This document shows positions 38,614-47,654 of a stretch of DNA of 64,000 nt, piece after piece. The position numbers and the translations under genes are program-made. Position 1 is the stretch's first letter. Every line of letters starts with the position of its first letter. The notes under the pieces are model-generated. The model was not told the origin of the DNA. It worked only from the letters and a program-made list of their open reading frames with translations, and ran no database searches. Source of the DNA: Terriglobia bacterium (GTDB lineage Bacteria > Acidobacteriota > Terriglobia > Versatilivoradales > Versatilivoraceae); the NCBI GenBank assembly GCA_951813285.1, contig OX638355.1:4648437-4712436 (forward strand), read 5' to 3'.

Positions 38614-39612
38614 TCACAGTATGCCCAAATCCATGTCCAGCAGCTCGGTATCCAGCAGGTCCGCGATGCCTTCCCCGGTGGCTCCGGCTTCCCGGGCTTC
38701 CTGCTCGATGACTGCCAGGTCGAGGGAGCCGTGAAGAGAGATCCTCTCGAACATGAAGCGCACCGTGCGCACCAGCACCCAGGGTTGGGCGAAGCCCAGA
38801 GTGACCACCAACAGGATTCCATTGACGAACTCCAACCAAAACAGACTTCCGCCTGTGATTTCACAGCGGCAGTTCGCCCCTCCAAACCGGGTGTGGCTCC
38901 AGTGGTAGCGGTGCTGGCGAGCTGCATACCAGAACCAGGACAGGCCCAGGGTGGGGAGGCCGAGAAAAAAGGCAACCGCATAGGGTCCCAAGAGCTCTTT
39001 CCCTTCGCCATCGAAGCTGAAGGGAGCGTTCCCGAACCAGGTTCTATCCAGCAGAAACTTTCGTACTCTACAGCCGAAAATGGGACTGTAGAAGCCCAGA
39101 GTGATGATGGTGAGCAGCAGGCCGGGCACATAGAGTTTCATGAATTCCCGGGTGTGCCCCCGGAAGGAGAATCGAATATTGCGCCAGGAGGAACGGCTCA
39201 ATCGGTAGCGCCAGGCGCCGGCAATGGCTATGGGAACCAGCCCGAACAACAGGGGTGGCAGAAGGAACAGCAAGAAAAGCACCTGGCCCCGCACCGATCG
39301 CTCACCCGAGAGATACAGGAAGGCGAAGCTGACCCCATAGATGGCTGCCAGGATCACGATTCCCTTGAGCCAGCCGATGAGGAGTTCCTTCCCGGTCCCG
39401 TGGTAGGCAAAGCGGTCCCCTTCGAATTCGGACTGGCTGAAGACGTAGTTTCGAACCTTGACCTTTCCCCAGAAATAGTAGATCCCCAGGGTCAATCCGG
39501 TCAGCAGCATGTTGACGATGTGGATGCCGAACAGACTCCCTCCCGTGCCATGAAAGCGAAGCTTCCTGACCTGGCCGGGGTGGGAGTCGGTTAGGGTAGC
39601 GGGAGCGGCCAT
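38614..39612 (-). CDS. YjgN/DUF898 family membrane protein
   Basis: 332 residues from the ATG at 39612, with GGAGA ten bases upstream; an upstream in-frame ATG at 39657 lacks a good site. It has six to eight membrane helices and internal repeats: the pattern F-H-G-T/D-G-x-L-F, then I-x-x-x-L-x-L-T-L-G-I-Y-Y-F-W, occurs at RFHGTGGSLFGIHIVNMLL, FSFRGHTREFMKLYVPG and the ITGGSLFWLEFVNG region. Function of the family is unknown. It is the first gene of a two-gene operon with the M48 peptidase. Confidence 0.88.
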   Translation of the reverse strand: MAAPATLTDSHPGQVRKLRFHGTGGSLFGIHIVNMLLTGLTLGIYYFWGKVKVRNYVFSQSEFEGDRFAYHGTGKELLIGWLKGIVILAAIYGVSFAFLYLSGERSVRGQVLFLLFLLPPLLFGLVPIAIAGAWRYRLSRSSWRNIRFSFRGHTREFMKLYVPGLLLTIITLGFYSPIFGCRVRKFLLDRTWFGNAPFSFDGEGKELLGPYAVAFFLGLPTLGLSWFWYAARQHRYHWSHTRFGGANCRCEITGGSLFWLEFVNGILLVVTLGFAQPWVLVRTVRFMFERISLHGSLDLAVIEQEAREAGATGEGIADLLDTELLDMDLGIL

Positions 39613-39818
39613 GCCTTGTCTCCAATGGGTGGGTCTTGCTCCATGGGGTTCCTGCATTGCGAGCAGTATAGATCAACCCCAGGGCAGGCTTCCTTCCCTC
39701 TCGTGCCCCTCTACAGGCGGGGTCGGAGGAATCGACATTGACAGATACCGAGGCGATGGTAGTCTGTTGACTTCAGACGAAAAACAACGATCTCGGAAGG
39801 GCAGGTCGCGAGGGCACG

Positions 39819-40253
39819 ATGCGAAAGGGATTTTCTCTGATCGAGTTGCTGATTGTGGTGGCGATTATCCTGATCATTGCCGCCATAGCGGTCCCCAACC
39901 TCCTCCGGGCGAGGCGCTCGGCCAACGAAGCCTCCGCCACCGCTTCCATGAGAACGATCGGTACCGGCCAGCTCATGTACCGCTCCACCCACGGCACGTT
40001 CACCGACCTGGCCGGTCTGGCGGCGGACGGTGTCATTCCCGGCGATCTGGGATCGGGAACCAAGAGCGGGTACAAATTCGATGCCCAACCGGGTGACAAC
40101 CCGGCGCAGCAGTTCACCGTAACCGGAGTTCCCGAAATCCCCGACGGGGCTACCGCCACGGGCACCCGGACCTTCTTTACCGATGAATCACAGGTAATCC
40201 GCTTTGCCATCGGGTCCGAGGCCAACGCTACCAGCACGCCGGTGGGAAATTAG
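39819..40253 (+). CDS. Type IV pilin-like protein (prepilin)
   Basis: 144 residues. The short leader MRKG is followed by FSLIELLIVVAIILIIAAIAVPN, the class III prepilin signal: cleavage after Gly4, methylated Phe1 and conserved Glu5. The hydrophobic helix forms the fibre core. The rest is small, with Thr/Gly-rich beta structure and no cysteine pair. Its short length fits a pseudopilin or a major pilin of Acidobacteria/Myxococcus type. No pil assembly genes lie beside it. It converges with rnpB. Confidence 0.9.
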   Translation: MRKGFSLIELLIVVAIILIIAAIAVPNLLRARRSANEASATASMRTIGTGQLMYRSTHGTFTDLAGLAADGVIPGDLGSGTKSGYKFDAQPGDNPAQQFTVTGVPEIPDGATATGTRTFFTDESQVIRFAIGSEANATSTPVGN

Positions 40254-40318
40254 CGAATAACATCCCCCAACCGCAACAACCTTCACTTGGCGGCTCGGCT
40301 CCCCCTCAAGAGGAGGTG

Positions 40319-40687
40319 ATGGGCAGGTCTGTAAGCCGAATTCTGTTCCCTCGAAGAGGGCAACGGTCATTCCTCTAGCCCGGGAGTTGCCTCCCGGATC
40401 CAGCATTCTACCCGAATGTCAAGCGGCGCGGGTCACGCCTCCATCCCTATTTGAACTTGCTCCATGTGGGGTTTGCCAGGCATGCCCGTTGCCGAGCACC
40501 CGGTGCGCTCTTACCGCACCATTTCACCCTTACCCCTTGCGGGGCGGTATATTTTCTGTTGCACTTTCCGTACCCATGGAGAACCTCCATGAGCCCCCCG
40601 CGTTACGGGGCACACTGCCCTGTGGAGTTCGGACTTTCCTCCCGCTCAATGCCTGAGCAATGAGCCGGCGACCGTTCAACCTGCCCG
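40319..40687 (-). ncRNA. rnpB: RNase P RNA (bacterial class A)
   Basis: Read on the minus strand, the RNA has GGGCAGG near its 5' end pairing with CCTGCCC at the 3' end (helix P1). Universally conserved blocks follow: GGAGGAAAGTCCGAACTCC with ACAGGGCAG (P2/CR-I and on), GGTAAGGGTGAAATGGTGCG with GTAAGAGCGCACCG, AGGAATGACC and ACAGAATTCGGCTTACAGAC near the 3' end. About 369 nt is normal. It is the catalytic RNA that processes the 5' ends of tRNA precursors. Open frames on either strand here are artefacts. An R6 repeat lies just upstream. Confidence 0.97.
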
Positions 40688-40692
40688 ACGGC

Positions 40693-40722
40693 ATTTTAGC
40701 CCGCATTTCTCACCAGGTCGCT
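40693..40722 (-). promoter_or_regulatory. Possible rnpB promoter inside an R6 repeat
   Basis: On the minus strand TAAAAT (40698-40693) lies about six bases before the RNA start, and GCGACC 17 bases further upstream is a weak -35. The -35 and spacer lie within the R6 word, so the repeat may supply part of the rnpB promoter. Confidence 0.35.
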
Positions 40723-40741
40723 ACCGAAACTACAAAAGACC

Positions 40742-40760
40742 GAGCCTTTTGCAAAATTCC
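40742..40760. repeat. Solo terminal repeat of the IS5-like/R5 family
   Basis: GAGCCTTTTGCAAAATTCC matches the 19-bp terminal repeat at 18 of 19 positions. No inverse partner was found within 600 bp. Confidence 0.65.
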
Positions 40761-41019
40761 CCGCAAGGGGGAGGTGGAGACTATTGTCCCCTGGTGGACA
40801 CCATCACGGCCGACGAGCCAAAATGGGTCGAGGGGATCGGCAGCCTCGCCGTCGCAGCCGTGTGGTTGGGTGTGTTTGCACCAGTGGGTGGACGGCGTCT
40901 CCCGCGTCGGCTCGGTCTATCAACGAGCCGTGGTGGGCTTTTTAAGTTTCTTTAGCGTGGTTAGTACTCTTTCGGGGGGCTCTTCTAGATCTGGGGTATT
41001 TCAGGGGACGGAGCGGAGC

Positions 41020-41244
41020 TCACGCGGCGGAGTCTTTGTGGCTGAAGAGGGCCTGATAGAGGGCATCGATGCGGGAGGTGAACCGGGCATCCAGGGTATC
41101 GATGCGCGAGTTGAGGACCGCGATATCGGCGCGCACTTCCTGGCGGAGCGCGGTCACGTCCTGGCGGATGGAGGCGATCGCACGCCAGAGGGCCAAGCCA
41201 ACCCCCTGGATGGCGACGATGATGGTGATGGTGTCCGTGTTCAT
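41020..41244 (-). CDS. Small protein with N-terminal membrane segment and coiled coil
   Basis: 74 residues from the ATG at 41244. A hydrophobic N-terminal stretch (ITIIVAIQGVGLALWRAIA) is followed by heptad-patterned SIRQDVTALRQEVRADIAVL and DARFTSRIDALYQALF, so it is predicted to be a membrane-tethered coiled coil. Small proteins of this plan are common but uncharacterised. The clean periodicity supports a real gene despite its size and weak ribosome site. Confidence 0.6.
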   Translation of the reverse strand: MNTDTITIIVAIQGVGLALWRAIASIRQDVTALRQEVRADIAVLNSRIDTLDARFTSRIDALYQALFSHKDSAA

Positions 41245-41364
41245 GAAGCCATTCTAAAACACGCGGGGCCTCTCTCCCCAAGATCACAGGATCAATAGGG
41301 GCCGTTGTTGAACTACTGGAATAACTACTGAGAAATGCGGGCCAGGTCCGACTCGGGAAGAGTG

Positions 41365-42420
41365 TCAAGGCGCCGGCGGGATCAGCCGACCCTGGCGGCG
41401 GGCCGAGGCCGCAGAGAGGAACCCTCCCCGCTCCAGCCCAGCGGCAGCAGGGTTTGCCGCCACAGCCCCGGCTCCGGAAACGGCCCTCCCGAACGCGGCT
41501 TGGTTCCGAGGTCGTACCGCTCGCACAACTGCCGGATGAGGCCTGAAATCCGCCGGCGTATAGATCTCCAGTCCGCGCTGAGGGGGTCGGTAGAGATCCC
41601 TGTAAACCGAAGCCAGCTCCGGAAATCGCTCCCGCAGAAAGGGCACCCAGACCGCCTCGATGGAGGAGGTGACAAACAGGACCCTGGCAGCCAGATAACC
41701 CGCGCCCTGCTGTTTGACGCTACGCACCAGCGCCTCCAATTCGGCGGGGCCGTCGGTAATCCGAGGAAGCACCGGCATGACCAGCACCCCTGTGCTCAGG
41801 CCCGCCTGCGACAACGCCTTCAGGGCCAGCAGCCTCCGCCGGGGCGTGGCCGCCCGAGGTTCCAGGGCCCCGGCCAATTGGGAGGAGAGGGTGGTGAGAG
41901 TGATGTTGAGATGCACCTCGTTGCGGGAGGCGATCTCCCGCCACAGCTCCAGGTCCCGCAGAACCAGGTCGGACTTGGTGGTCAGCGAAATGCGGAGTCC
42001 CCGCCATTCGGCCAGTCTCTCCAGCATCGCTTGTGTCAGCTTGAAGCGCTTCTCAGCCGGCTGATAGGGATCGGTGGCGGTGCCGATGGCAATTGGGCGG
42101 TCTCGCAGCCTGGACGACAACAGGTCCTTTTCCAGGACGGCATCCCCATTCCGCTTGGCGAAGATTTCGGACTCGAACTGGCCGGCATCCTCCCGGCCCA
42201 TGTATTCGTGGGTATAGCGGGTATAACAATACTTGCAGCCGAACTCGCAGCCCCGATAGGGGTTGATGGTCCAGTAGAACGGCATTTCCGGGTTCGAGCA
42301 GCGGTTCAGCACCGATTTGACCTCGATGGAAAAATAGCGGGCACGGCGCTTTTGCAGCAATGGAGTGCTCTCCGCAGCCAGCCGGGCGATGCCTACCAGT
42401 TTGCCGTGCTCTTTGACCAT
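41365..42420 (-). CDS. SPL-like radical SAM protein
   Basis: 351 residues from the ATG at 42420. A longer frame reaches 42564, but its extra N-terminus is encoded by the R2 repeat and is rejected. The radical SAM cluster motif CEFGCKYCYTRYTHEY is near residue 48, preceded by FYWTINPYRGCEFG. IAIGTATDPYQPAEKRF and LTTKSDLVLRDLELW are typical of the spore-photoproduct-lyase-like branch (Rv2578c type). The family binds one [4Fe-4S] cluster; its reaction in non-spore-formers is not established. The Pro/Arg/Ala-rich C-terminus is less conserved. Confidence 0.87.
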   Translation of the reverse strand: MVKEHGKLVGIARLAAESTPLLQKRRARYFSIEVKSVLNRCSNPEMPFYWTINPYRGCEFGCKYCYTRYTHEYMGREDAGQFESEIFAKRNGDAVLEKDLLSSRLRDRPIAIGTATDPYQPAEKRFKLTQAMLERLAEWRGLRISLTTKSDLVLRDLELWREIASRNEVHLNITLTTLSSQLAGALEPRAATPRRRLLALKALSQAGLSTGVLVMPVLPRITDGPAELEALVRSVKQQGAGYLAARVLFVTSSIEAVWVPFLRERFPELASVYRDLYRPPQRGLEIYTPADFRPHPAVVRAVRPRNQAAFGRAVSGAGAVAANPAAAGLERGGFLSAASARRQGRLIPPAP

Positions 42421-42484
42421 AGCTATATCTTCGCTTTTTATTCGCCATTTGTCAAATTTTTCTTGCGCTGCAGTCAATCGTCCT

Positions 42485-42685
42485 GCGCTCAGCTTACCTG
42501 GAACAAGAGAACAAAAGAAAAAAGAGTGATCCACGAAGGGACACGAAGGACGACGAAGGGCCACTAAGGCGCTGAGGTTAACCGCGACGGGGTACCAAGG
42601 TCGCGAAGGGATGGTCGATTTCCGATTGTTTCACCCTCGGATGATCTGCCCGGCAGGGCGGGGCCCCACTAATTTGAAATAAACC
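42485..42685. repeat. R2 and R1 copies in tandem
   Basis: R2 at about 42500-42580 (AAAAGAAAAAAGAGTGATCC, CACGAAGG words) followed by the common linker and an R1 copy at 42636-42682. Same order as at 46622 and 51349. Confidence 0.65.
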
Positions 42686-42742
42686 CCTTGCGCCGGGTGG
42701 CTGGAAACCGGTTCAGAGTCAAGCACGGCTAGATTTTTGATT

Positions 42743-42906
42743 CACATGGATGCACTGGATGCACTGGATGCACTGGAATTTTTTCGGAAACTGCCGGCTT
42801 GCAGTCCTGGACATCCGCAAATCCGCACTCGATCATCGCCGGAGTCAGCGTTTCGTGCAGCAGCCTCTGGTCCTAATTATCCTGTGCATCCTGTGCATCC
42901 ATGTTC
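42743..42906. repeat. R4 inverted-repeat element, copy D
   Basis: Left end CACATGGATGCACTGGATGC has three tandem GATGCACTG units. Right end ATCCTGTGCATCCATGTT. The core ACATCCGCAAATCCGCACTC and GATCATCGCC matches the other copies. Just downstream are CATTCGTGTCCATTCGTGG words. Confidence 0.8.
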
Positions 42907-43080
42907 CATTCGTATTCGTGCTTATTCGTGTCCATTCGTGGTTCGTCTTCAAAAACGATCGGCCGTTTCGCCTCGAATAGTCCGCACGGCATGGCCGAGA
43001 CCCGGCCAACCACGTACCGGACATGGTCCTGAGCCCGTCCGGTTTACAGCTTCGGCAATCTGGGCTAATCTGTCTCGGCC

Positions 43081-43914
43081 ATGCCCTTCCTGAAAGCCCT
43101 GACCATTGCCGGCTCCGACTCGAGCGGCGGCGCCGGAATCCAGGCCGACCTGAAGACCTTCGCAGCTTTGGGGATCTACGGCACTTCGGCCATCACCGCG
43201 GTGACGGCCCAGAATGCCCTCCGGATCGATGCCCTGACCTGTCTTCCGGTGAGCCTGGTGGTCTCGCAAATCCGGTCGGTTCTTTCCGACATCGGGGTTG
43301 AGGCCATCAAGACCGGGATGCTGGGCGGCCCGGAAATCATCCAGGGCGTGGCCTCGTCTCTGAGCCGCCACCCCGGCATTCCGCTGGTGGTGGACCCGGT
43401 CATGGCAGCCACCAGCGGCTCCGCTCTCCTCGAGGAAGGCTCGCTGGAGGTCCTGCGCCGCCGGCTCCTGCCCCTGGCAAGGATTGTCACTCCCAATCTG
43501 CCGGAAGCCGAGGCGCTGGTTGGAAGCCAATTGCGGGACGAATCCGACTGCATCCGCGCAGCCCGGGAAATCCACGTCATGGGCCCGGGGTGGGTCGTCC
43601 TGAAAGGCGGCCATTGCCGGGAAATAGAGTCCGGTCCGGCGGGGGCCAGGGAGGTGGTCGACCTGGTCTTCGACGGCAGCCGGATGCACAGGGTCAGCGG
43701 TCCCTACCTGCAAGGGGGACCCAAGCAGGGTACGGGATGCACCCTTTCGGCGGCCATCGCAGCCTTCCTGGCCAAGGGGCGCTCGGAACTGGAAGCGGTG
43801 CGCGAGGCTCGTGAGTACTTGAGCCGAACCTGGCGGTCCTCGGGCGAGTCAGGCCAAGCTGGCGGTCCACTGCACCATTTCCACGCGTTCTGGCCGAAAT
43901 CCGGGGATGGGTAG
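43081..43914 (+). CDS. thiD: Hydroxymethylpyrimidine/phosphomethylpyrimidine kinase
   Basis: 277 residues. ThiD motifs are [22 protein letters not shown] at the N-terminus, [32 protein letters not shown] and the C-terminal [17 protein letters not shown] with the catalytic anion hole. It phosphorylates HMP and HMP-P to HMP-PP in thiamine synthesis. No TPP riboswitch core is recognised in the 170 bp before the gene, and no other thi gene lies next to it. The last 20 residues are a variable tail. Confidence 0.93.
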   Translation: MPFLKALTIAGSDSSGGAGIQADLKTFAALGIYGTSAITAVTAQNALRIDALTCLPVSLVVSQIRSVLSDIGVEAIKTGMLGGPEIIQGVASSLSRHPGIPLVVDPVMAATSGSALLEEGSLEVLRRRLLPLARIVTPNLPEAEALVGSQLRDESDCIRAAREIHVMGPGWVVLKGGHCREIESGPAGAREVVDLVFDGSRMHRVSGPYLQGGPKQGTGCTLSAAIAAFLAKGRSELEAVREAREYLSRTWRSSGESGQAGGPLHHFHAFWPKSGDG

Positions 43915-43958
43915 GGAGTGGTTAGTGGCTGGTCTGCCTTTCTCAACGGGAGGTCGGC

Positions 43959-44200
43959 GTTTGCCCCCCTCCGGATCGACGGCGGGCTGCGCCCTTGTCT
44001 CTCCGACTCCCCCTCAAGGGGGGAGTGATACTGTGGCCTGTAGAGGGCTTATTGCCCGATTCCTGGGCATGATGTAAACCATGTTCCCGGTCTAACCCAT
44101 AAACTCCGTTCCCTCTTCATAACACGGGTATCACTCCCCCTTTGAGGGGGAGTCGCAGAGGTCGAGCCGCAGGCGAAGGCCGATGCGGAGGGGGGCCAAC
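43959..44200. repeat. Inverted pair of GTTTGCCCCCCTCCG arms
   Basis: Arms 43959-44031 and 44129-44200 are inverse copies of a segment of about 72 bp with CCCCTC.AAGGGGG palindromes at the inner ends. A single copy lies at 26735-26805. The pair lies downstream of thiD (and after adk on the other strand) and may work as a bidirectional terminator hairpin. Confidence 0.7.
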
Positions 44201-44354
44201 GCGGCGCCTCCGAACGGCAGTGCCGAATGGCGAAGGCTGATGCGGTAGGAAGGTGAAGGCCCGGTATTGCCCCAGGGACGGGGCAGCCATGCGGGGTAAA
44301 ACAGGATTGTCTCAGCGGATGAGTTGAGGAGGAGTGAGAAAGACCGGTTCAGCC

Positions 44355-44972
44355 TCAGACGGCTTTCCCGTCTCCTCCCAGGCTGACCAGCAGTTGATCC
44401 AGGATCGAGCCGATGCTGCCGGAGGCATTGACCCTTACCAGGGTTCCCTGCCTGCGGTAGTGACTGACAATGGGTTCGATCTCCAGGAGATAATTCCGAA
44501 AACGCCCCTGGACGACCTCGGGGCGGTCGTCGTCCCGGCGCCTGGTGTGGACTCCCGCGGGAGGTCGATTGCTGTCCAGGTTGTAGGACCGTCCCTGATC
44601 GTCGACCACCCGGCCGGCCACACGCGACAGCACGCCTTCCTCGGTGATCTCGAAGAGAACCACGGCCGAAAGGCTCAGGAGGGTGTCCAGGGCCTGGGCT
44701 TGAACCACGGTGCGGGGATACCCGTCCAGAATATGCCCCTGATCGCCGTTTCTGCCGACATATGTCTCGAACAGGTCCAGGACAATGGGTTCGGGGACCA
44801 GCTTGCCGGCTTTCAGATAGACCGCGGTTTGCTTCCCCAATTCCGTTCCCCTGCCCACCTCCGTTCTCAGCATCTCTCCCAGAGAGAAATGCTTGAGACC
44901 GAAATGGGCGGCCAGGAGCTTGGACTGGGTTCCTTTGCCGCATCCCGGCGGACCGAGAACAGCAATATTCAT
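44355..44972 (-). CDS. adk: Adenylate kinase
   Basis: 205 residues. The P-loop is GPPGCGKGTQSKLL (residues 7-20). FSLGEMLRTEV, DGYPRT (the DGFPR motif with Tyr) and the LID basic motif TRRRDDDRPEVVQGRFRNY follow. The LID carries no zinc-binding Cys cluster, and its length is intermediate between short and long types. It converts ATP + AMP to two ADP. It stands apart from ribosomal-protein genes, where adk often lies in other bacteria, and may be one of two copies. Confidence 0.93.
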   Translation of the reverse strand: MNIAVLGPPGCGKGTQSKLLAAHFGLKHFSLGEMLRTEVGRGTELGKQTAVYLKAGKLVPEPIVLDLFETYVGRNGDQGHILDGYPRTVVQAQALDTLLSLSAVVLFEITEEGVLSRVAGRVVDDQGRSYNLDSNRPPAGVHTRRRDDDRPEVVQGRFRNYLLEIEPIVSHYRRQGTLVRVNASGSIGSILDQLLVSLGGDGKAV

Positions 44973-45305
44973 CGTCGTTGACCTCTGCCATTCAGTCGAG
45001 AAGCTCGATTTTTTGCGGCCCAGTGAGCGACAAAGGGCCGCTTGACCGACCGCTCAGTCTAACCCAAACGACCTCATTTCAGGAACCCCTTTCCCTGGCC
45101 CTCGTTGACCGCCGCTCACCGGGGGCCGCGTTCCTACACAGAGAGGCTTTCCCGAGGCGAGTGCAGCGGCATAGGGGCGCGCCGTCATTCCGGTATTGAA
45201 CTTGACAGCCGTCCCGGCGACGGCCACAATCGCCTCGGTTTCAGTGGAGACCGATGCTCGCCGGGCGCCTGACGGCGACTCTCCGACATCGGACCAATTG
45301 ATATC
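44973..45305. other. Intergenic region between adk and the glycosyltransferase gene, no gene seen
   Basis: 333 bp between divergent genes, expected to hold both promoters. No repeat family and no convincing promoter boxes are visible. Confidence 0.5.
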
Positions 45306-46631
45306 GTGAAGATCCTCTCGATCACCGCAGGCGCGGCCGGCATGTACTGCGGCAGTTGCCTGAGAGACAATTCCCTGGCCGCCGAGTTGACGCAACTGGG
45401 GCACGACGTCATCCTCCTGCCCGTCTATACTCCCACCCTGACCGACGAACCCAATGTGAGTCAGGGCCGGGTGTTCTTCGGTGGGCTGAGCGTCTATCTC
45501 CAGCAGATCCACCCCCTCTTTCGGAAAACCCCCTGGCTCCTCGACAGGATCTGGGATTCCCGAGCCGTGTTGAAGCTCTTCTCGGGGCTGGGGGTCAAGA
45601 CCGACCCCCGTCAACTGGGAGCCCTGACCCTGTCCATGCTGCAGGGGGAGTCCGGCTTTCAGAAAAAAGAGCTTCTCAAGCTGATCTCCTGGCTGAAGCA
45701 ACAACCTGCGCCCGATGTCATCGTTCTGCCGAACTCCCTGCTGATTGGACTGGCCGAGCCGCTGCGGGCCGCGCTTCAGCGGCCGGTGTGCTGCACCCTC
45801 CAGGGGGAAGACCTCTTCCTCGAGGGGCTCCCGGAGCCCTACCGCAGCCAGGCTCTGGAATCGATGCGCCGGCAGGCCCGATCGGTGGATGGATTCGCAC
45901 CCGTGAGCCGGCACTGCGCCGTCGCCATGCAGGAGATGCTGGGAATCGATCCGGACCGAATGCACCTGATCCCGCTGGGGGTGCGGGCCGGGGACTATGG
46001 AAAAAAGCGGTCGCCGCGGTCGGACACCTTCCGCGTCGGGTATCTCTCCCGAATCGCCCCGGAAAAAGGTCTGCACGAGCTGTGCCGGGCCTACCGGCTC
46101 CTGAAGCAGCGGAAGGACATCGGCCCCACCCGGCTGGAGGCAGCCGGTTACCTGGGGCCCGAACACCGTGCCTATCTGCAACGGGTCCGCAAGCAGATCC
46201 GCCAGTGGGGGCTGGAAGGAGAGTTTTGTTATCATGGATCCCTGGATCGCCCGGCCAAGATACGCTTCCTGGAGAGCCTGGACGTGCTCTCGGTGCCGGC
46301 CACCCACGACGAGCACAAGGGGATACCCATCCTGGAAGCCATGGCCAGCGGTATTCCGGTGGTGCAACCCCGCCGCGGCGCCTTCACCGAGATGATCGAG
46401 AAGACGTCGGGGGGCCTGCTCACCGACCCGGACCAGGAACACAGCCTGGCCGAAGGACTGCATGCGATCTATCGGGACCCGGTGCTGGCCGATCGCCTGG
46501 CCCGAAGCGGCCGGCAGGGAGTGCAGGATCACTACAGCCTGTCCCGCATGGCCGAAGCAGCGGTGGAGGCCTATCGAGCCATTGTGCAGCGAGGGTCCTC
46601 CGGGGCATCCGGGCCAACGAGTGTTGCCTGA
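45306..46631 (+). CDS. Glycosyltransferase family 4-like (GT-B)
   Basis: 441 residues from GTG 45306, no clear ribosome site. GT-B fold: N-terminal MKILSITAGAAGMYCGSCLRD with HDVILLPVYTP, and a C-terminal donor-binding half with RVGYLSRIAPEKGL and the retaining E-x7-E motif DEHKGIPILEAMASGIPVV. GT4 enzymes move a sugar from a nucleotide sugar to an acceptor lipid or glycan. The N-terminal CGSCLRDN cysteine pair recurs in an uncharacterised bacterial subgroup. No polysaccharide cluster is adjacent, so the acceptor is unknown. Confidence 0.88.
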   Translation: MKILSITAGAAGMYCGSCLRDNSLAAELTQLGHDVILLPVYTPTLTDEPNVSQGRVFFGGLSVYLQQIHPLFRKTPWLLDRIWDSRAVLKLFSGLGVKTDPRQLGALTLSMLQGESGFQKKELLKLISWLKQQPAPDVIVLPNSLLIGLAEPLRAALQRPVCCTLQGEDLFLEGLPEPYRSQALESMRRQARSVDGFAPVSRHCAVAMQEMLGIDPDRMHLIPLGVRAGDYGKKRSPRSDTFRVGYLSRIAPEKGLHELCRAYRLLKQRKDIGPTRLEAAGYLGPEHRAYLQRVRKQIRQWGLEGEFCYHGSLDRPAKIRFLESLDVLSVPATHDEHKGIPILEAMASGIPVVQPRRGAFTEMIEKTSGGLLTDPDQEHSLAEGLHAIYRDPVLADRLARSGRQGVQDHYSLSRMAEAAVEAYRAIVQRGSSGASGPTSVA

Positions 46632-46816
46632 AACAAACGAAAAAAGACAAAAGAAAAGGAGGAATCCACGAAGGGCCACTAAGGACGACGAAGGGCCACT
46701 AAGGCATTGAGGCTAGCCGCGACAGGGTACCAAGGTCACGAAAGAATTATCGATTTCTGATTGTTTCACTCTCGTATGATCCGCCCGGTAGAGCGGGGGT
46801 CGGACGTACCTGAAAC
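46622..46816. repeat. R2, linker and R1 in tandem
   Basis: R2 begins right at the glycosyltransferase stop (TGAAACAAACGAAAAAAGAC) and continues with CACGAAGGGCCACTAAGG words, then the shared linker and an R1 copy at 46763-46816. Confidence 0.7.
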
Positions 46817-46842
46817 AAAAGAAAAAAAGAGGAATTCACGAA

Positions 46843-46928
46843 GGCGCACTCGATCATCGAGCCGGTCCGCTTTCCGTGTCGTAGCGTCACGTCCTTCTTA
46901 TCCTGTTTATCCTGTGTATCCATGTTCA
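46843..46928. repeat. R4 element, right half only
   Basis: Core words (GCACTCGATCATCGAGCCGG) and right end ATCCTGTGTATCCATGTTC without the left end; truncated by R2-like sequence. Confidence 0.65.
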
Positions 46929-46976
46929 ATATCATCCAGCGGCTGCCAGCCTCCCGAGGCCAGTCCACCTAATCCC

Positions 46977-47654
46977 ATGCTCGAAATCAGCGGGCTCTCC
47001 AAGGAATATCCGACACCGCGGGGACCTCTCCATCTGCTTGAGAACGTATCGCTCTCCCTGGCCAGGGGCGAAGCCGCCGCCATCATGGGGCCCTCCGGCA
47101 GCGGCAAGAGCACCCTGCTCTACATCCTGGGCACGCTGGAGCCCCCGACGGCCGGTGACGTGGTTCTGGACGGATGCCATCCCTTCCGACTGGCCGAGCG
47201 GGAATTGGCCAGATTCAGGAACCGCCACATCGGCTTCATTTTCCAGGATCACTGCCTGCTGCCGCAGTGTTCGGTGCTGGAAAACGTGCTGGCTCCGACC
47301 CTGATCGAGAAAGCCGCCGAAGACTACCGCCGGCGAGCCCTGGAACTGCTGGACCAGGTGGGCCTCAAGGACCGGATGGACCACCGCCCTGCCGAGCTGT
47401 CGGGCGGCGAGAAACAGCGGGTGGCCATGACCCGCGCCATGATTCGCAATCCCTCGCTGCTGCTTTGCGACGAGCCGACCGGCAATCTGGACAGCCACTC
47501 GGCGGGATCGGTGGCCGACCTGCTGGTTGAGCAGCACCGCCGGCACGGTTCCGTTCTGCTGGTGGTGACCCACAGTCCGACCCTGGCCGCCCGTTTCCCG
47601 GTGCAATACCGGTTGACGGACCGGAAGCTGGAGAGAGTGGAGTTTGAAGTGTGA
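46977..47654 (+). CDS. ABC transporter ATP-binding protein (LolD/MacB-like)
   Basis: 225 residues from the ATG at 46977, chosen because the frame upstream is repeat sequence. Walker A is MGPSGSGKSTLLYILG, Q-loop FIFQDHCLLPQ, signature LSGGEKQRVAMTRAM, Walker B LLLCDEPTGNLD and the H-loop VVTHSP. This is the LolD/MacB group that drives FtsX-like permeases. The partner permease follows 155 nt downstream, so the two form one exporter, possibly for lipoproteins or lipids. Confidence 0.92.
   Translation: MLEISGLSKEYPTPRGPLHLLENVSLSLARGEAAAIMGPSGSGKSTLLYILGTLEPPTAGDVVLDGCHPFRLAERELARFRNRHIGFIFQDHCLLPQCSVLENVLAPTLIEKAAEDYRRRALELLDQVGLKDRMDHRPAELSGGEKQRVAMTRAMIRNPSLLLCDEPTGNLDSHSAGSVADLLVEQHRRHGSVLLVVTHSPTLAARFPVQYRLTDRKLERVEFEV

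Larger units (their letters stand above)
40699..41342. repeat. R6 inverted ends bounding a small gene
   Basis: GCCCGCATTTCTCA at 40699-40712 and its perfect inverse at 41329-41342 bound 644 bp that include the 74-residue gene. If real, this is a larger R6 element carrying cargo; chance is unlikely for a 14-bp perfect inverse that also belongs to a dispersed family. Confidence 0.5.

Noticed and set aside
40387..40663. Two small open frames
   Set aside because: They lie inside rnpB, whose conserved RNA blocks explain the sequence.
42907..43080. TPP riboswitch before thiD
   Set aside because: The conserved CTGAGA and ACCTGA-type cores were not found.
45054..46679. Minus-strand open frame of 541 codons
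   Set aside because: Antisense to the glycosyltransferase, which has clear GT-B motifs.
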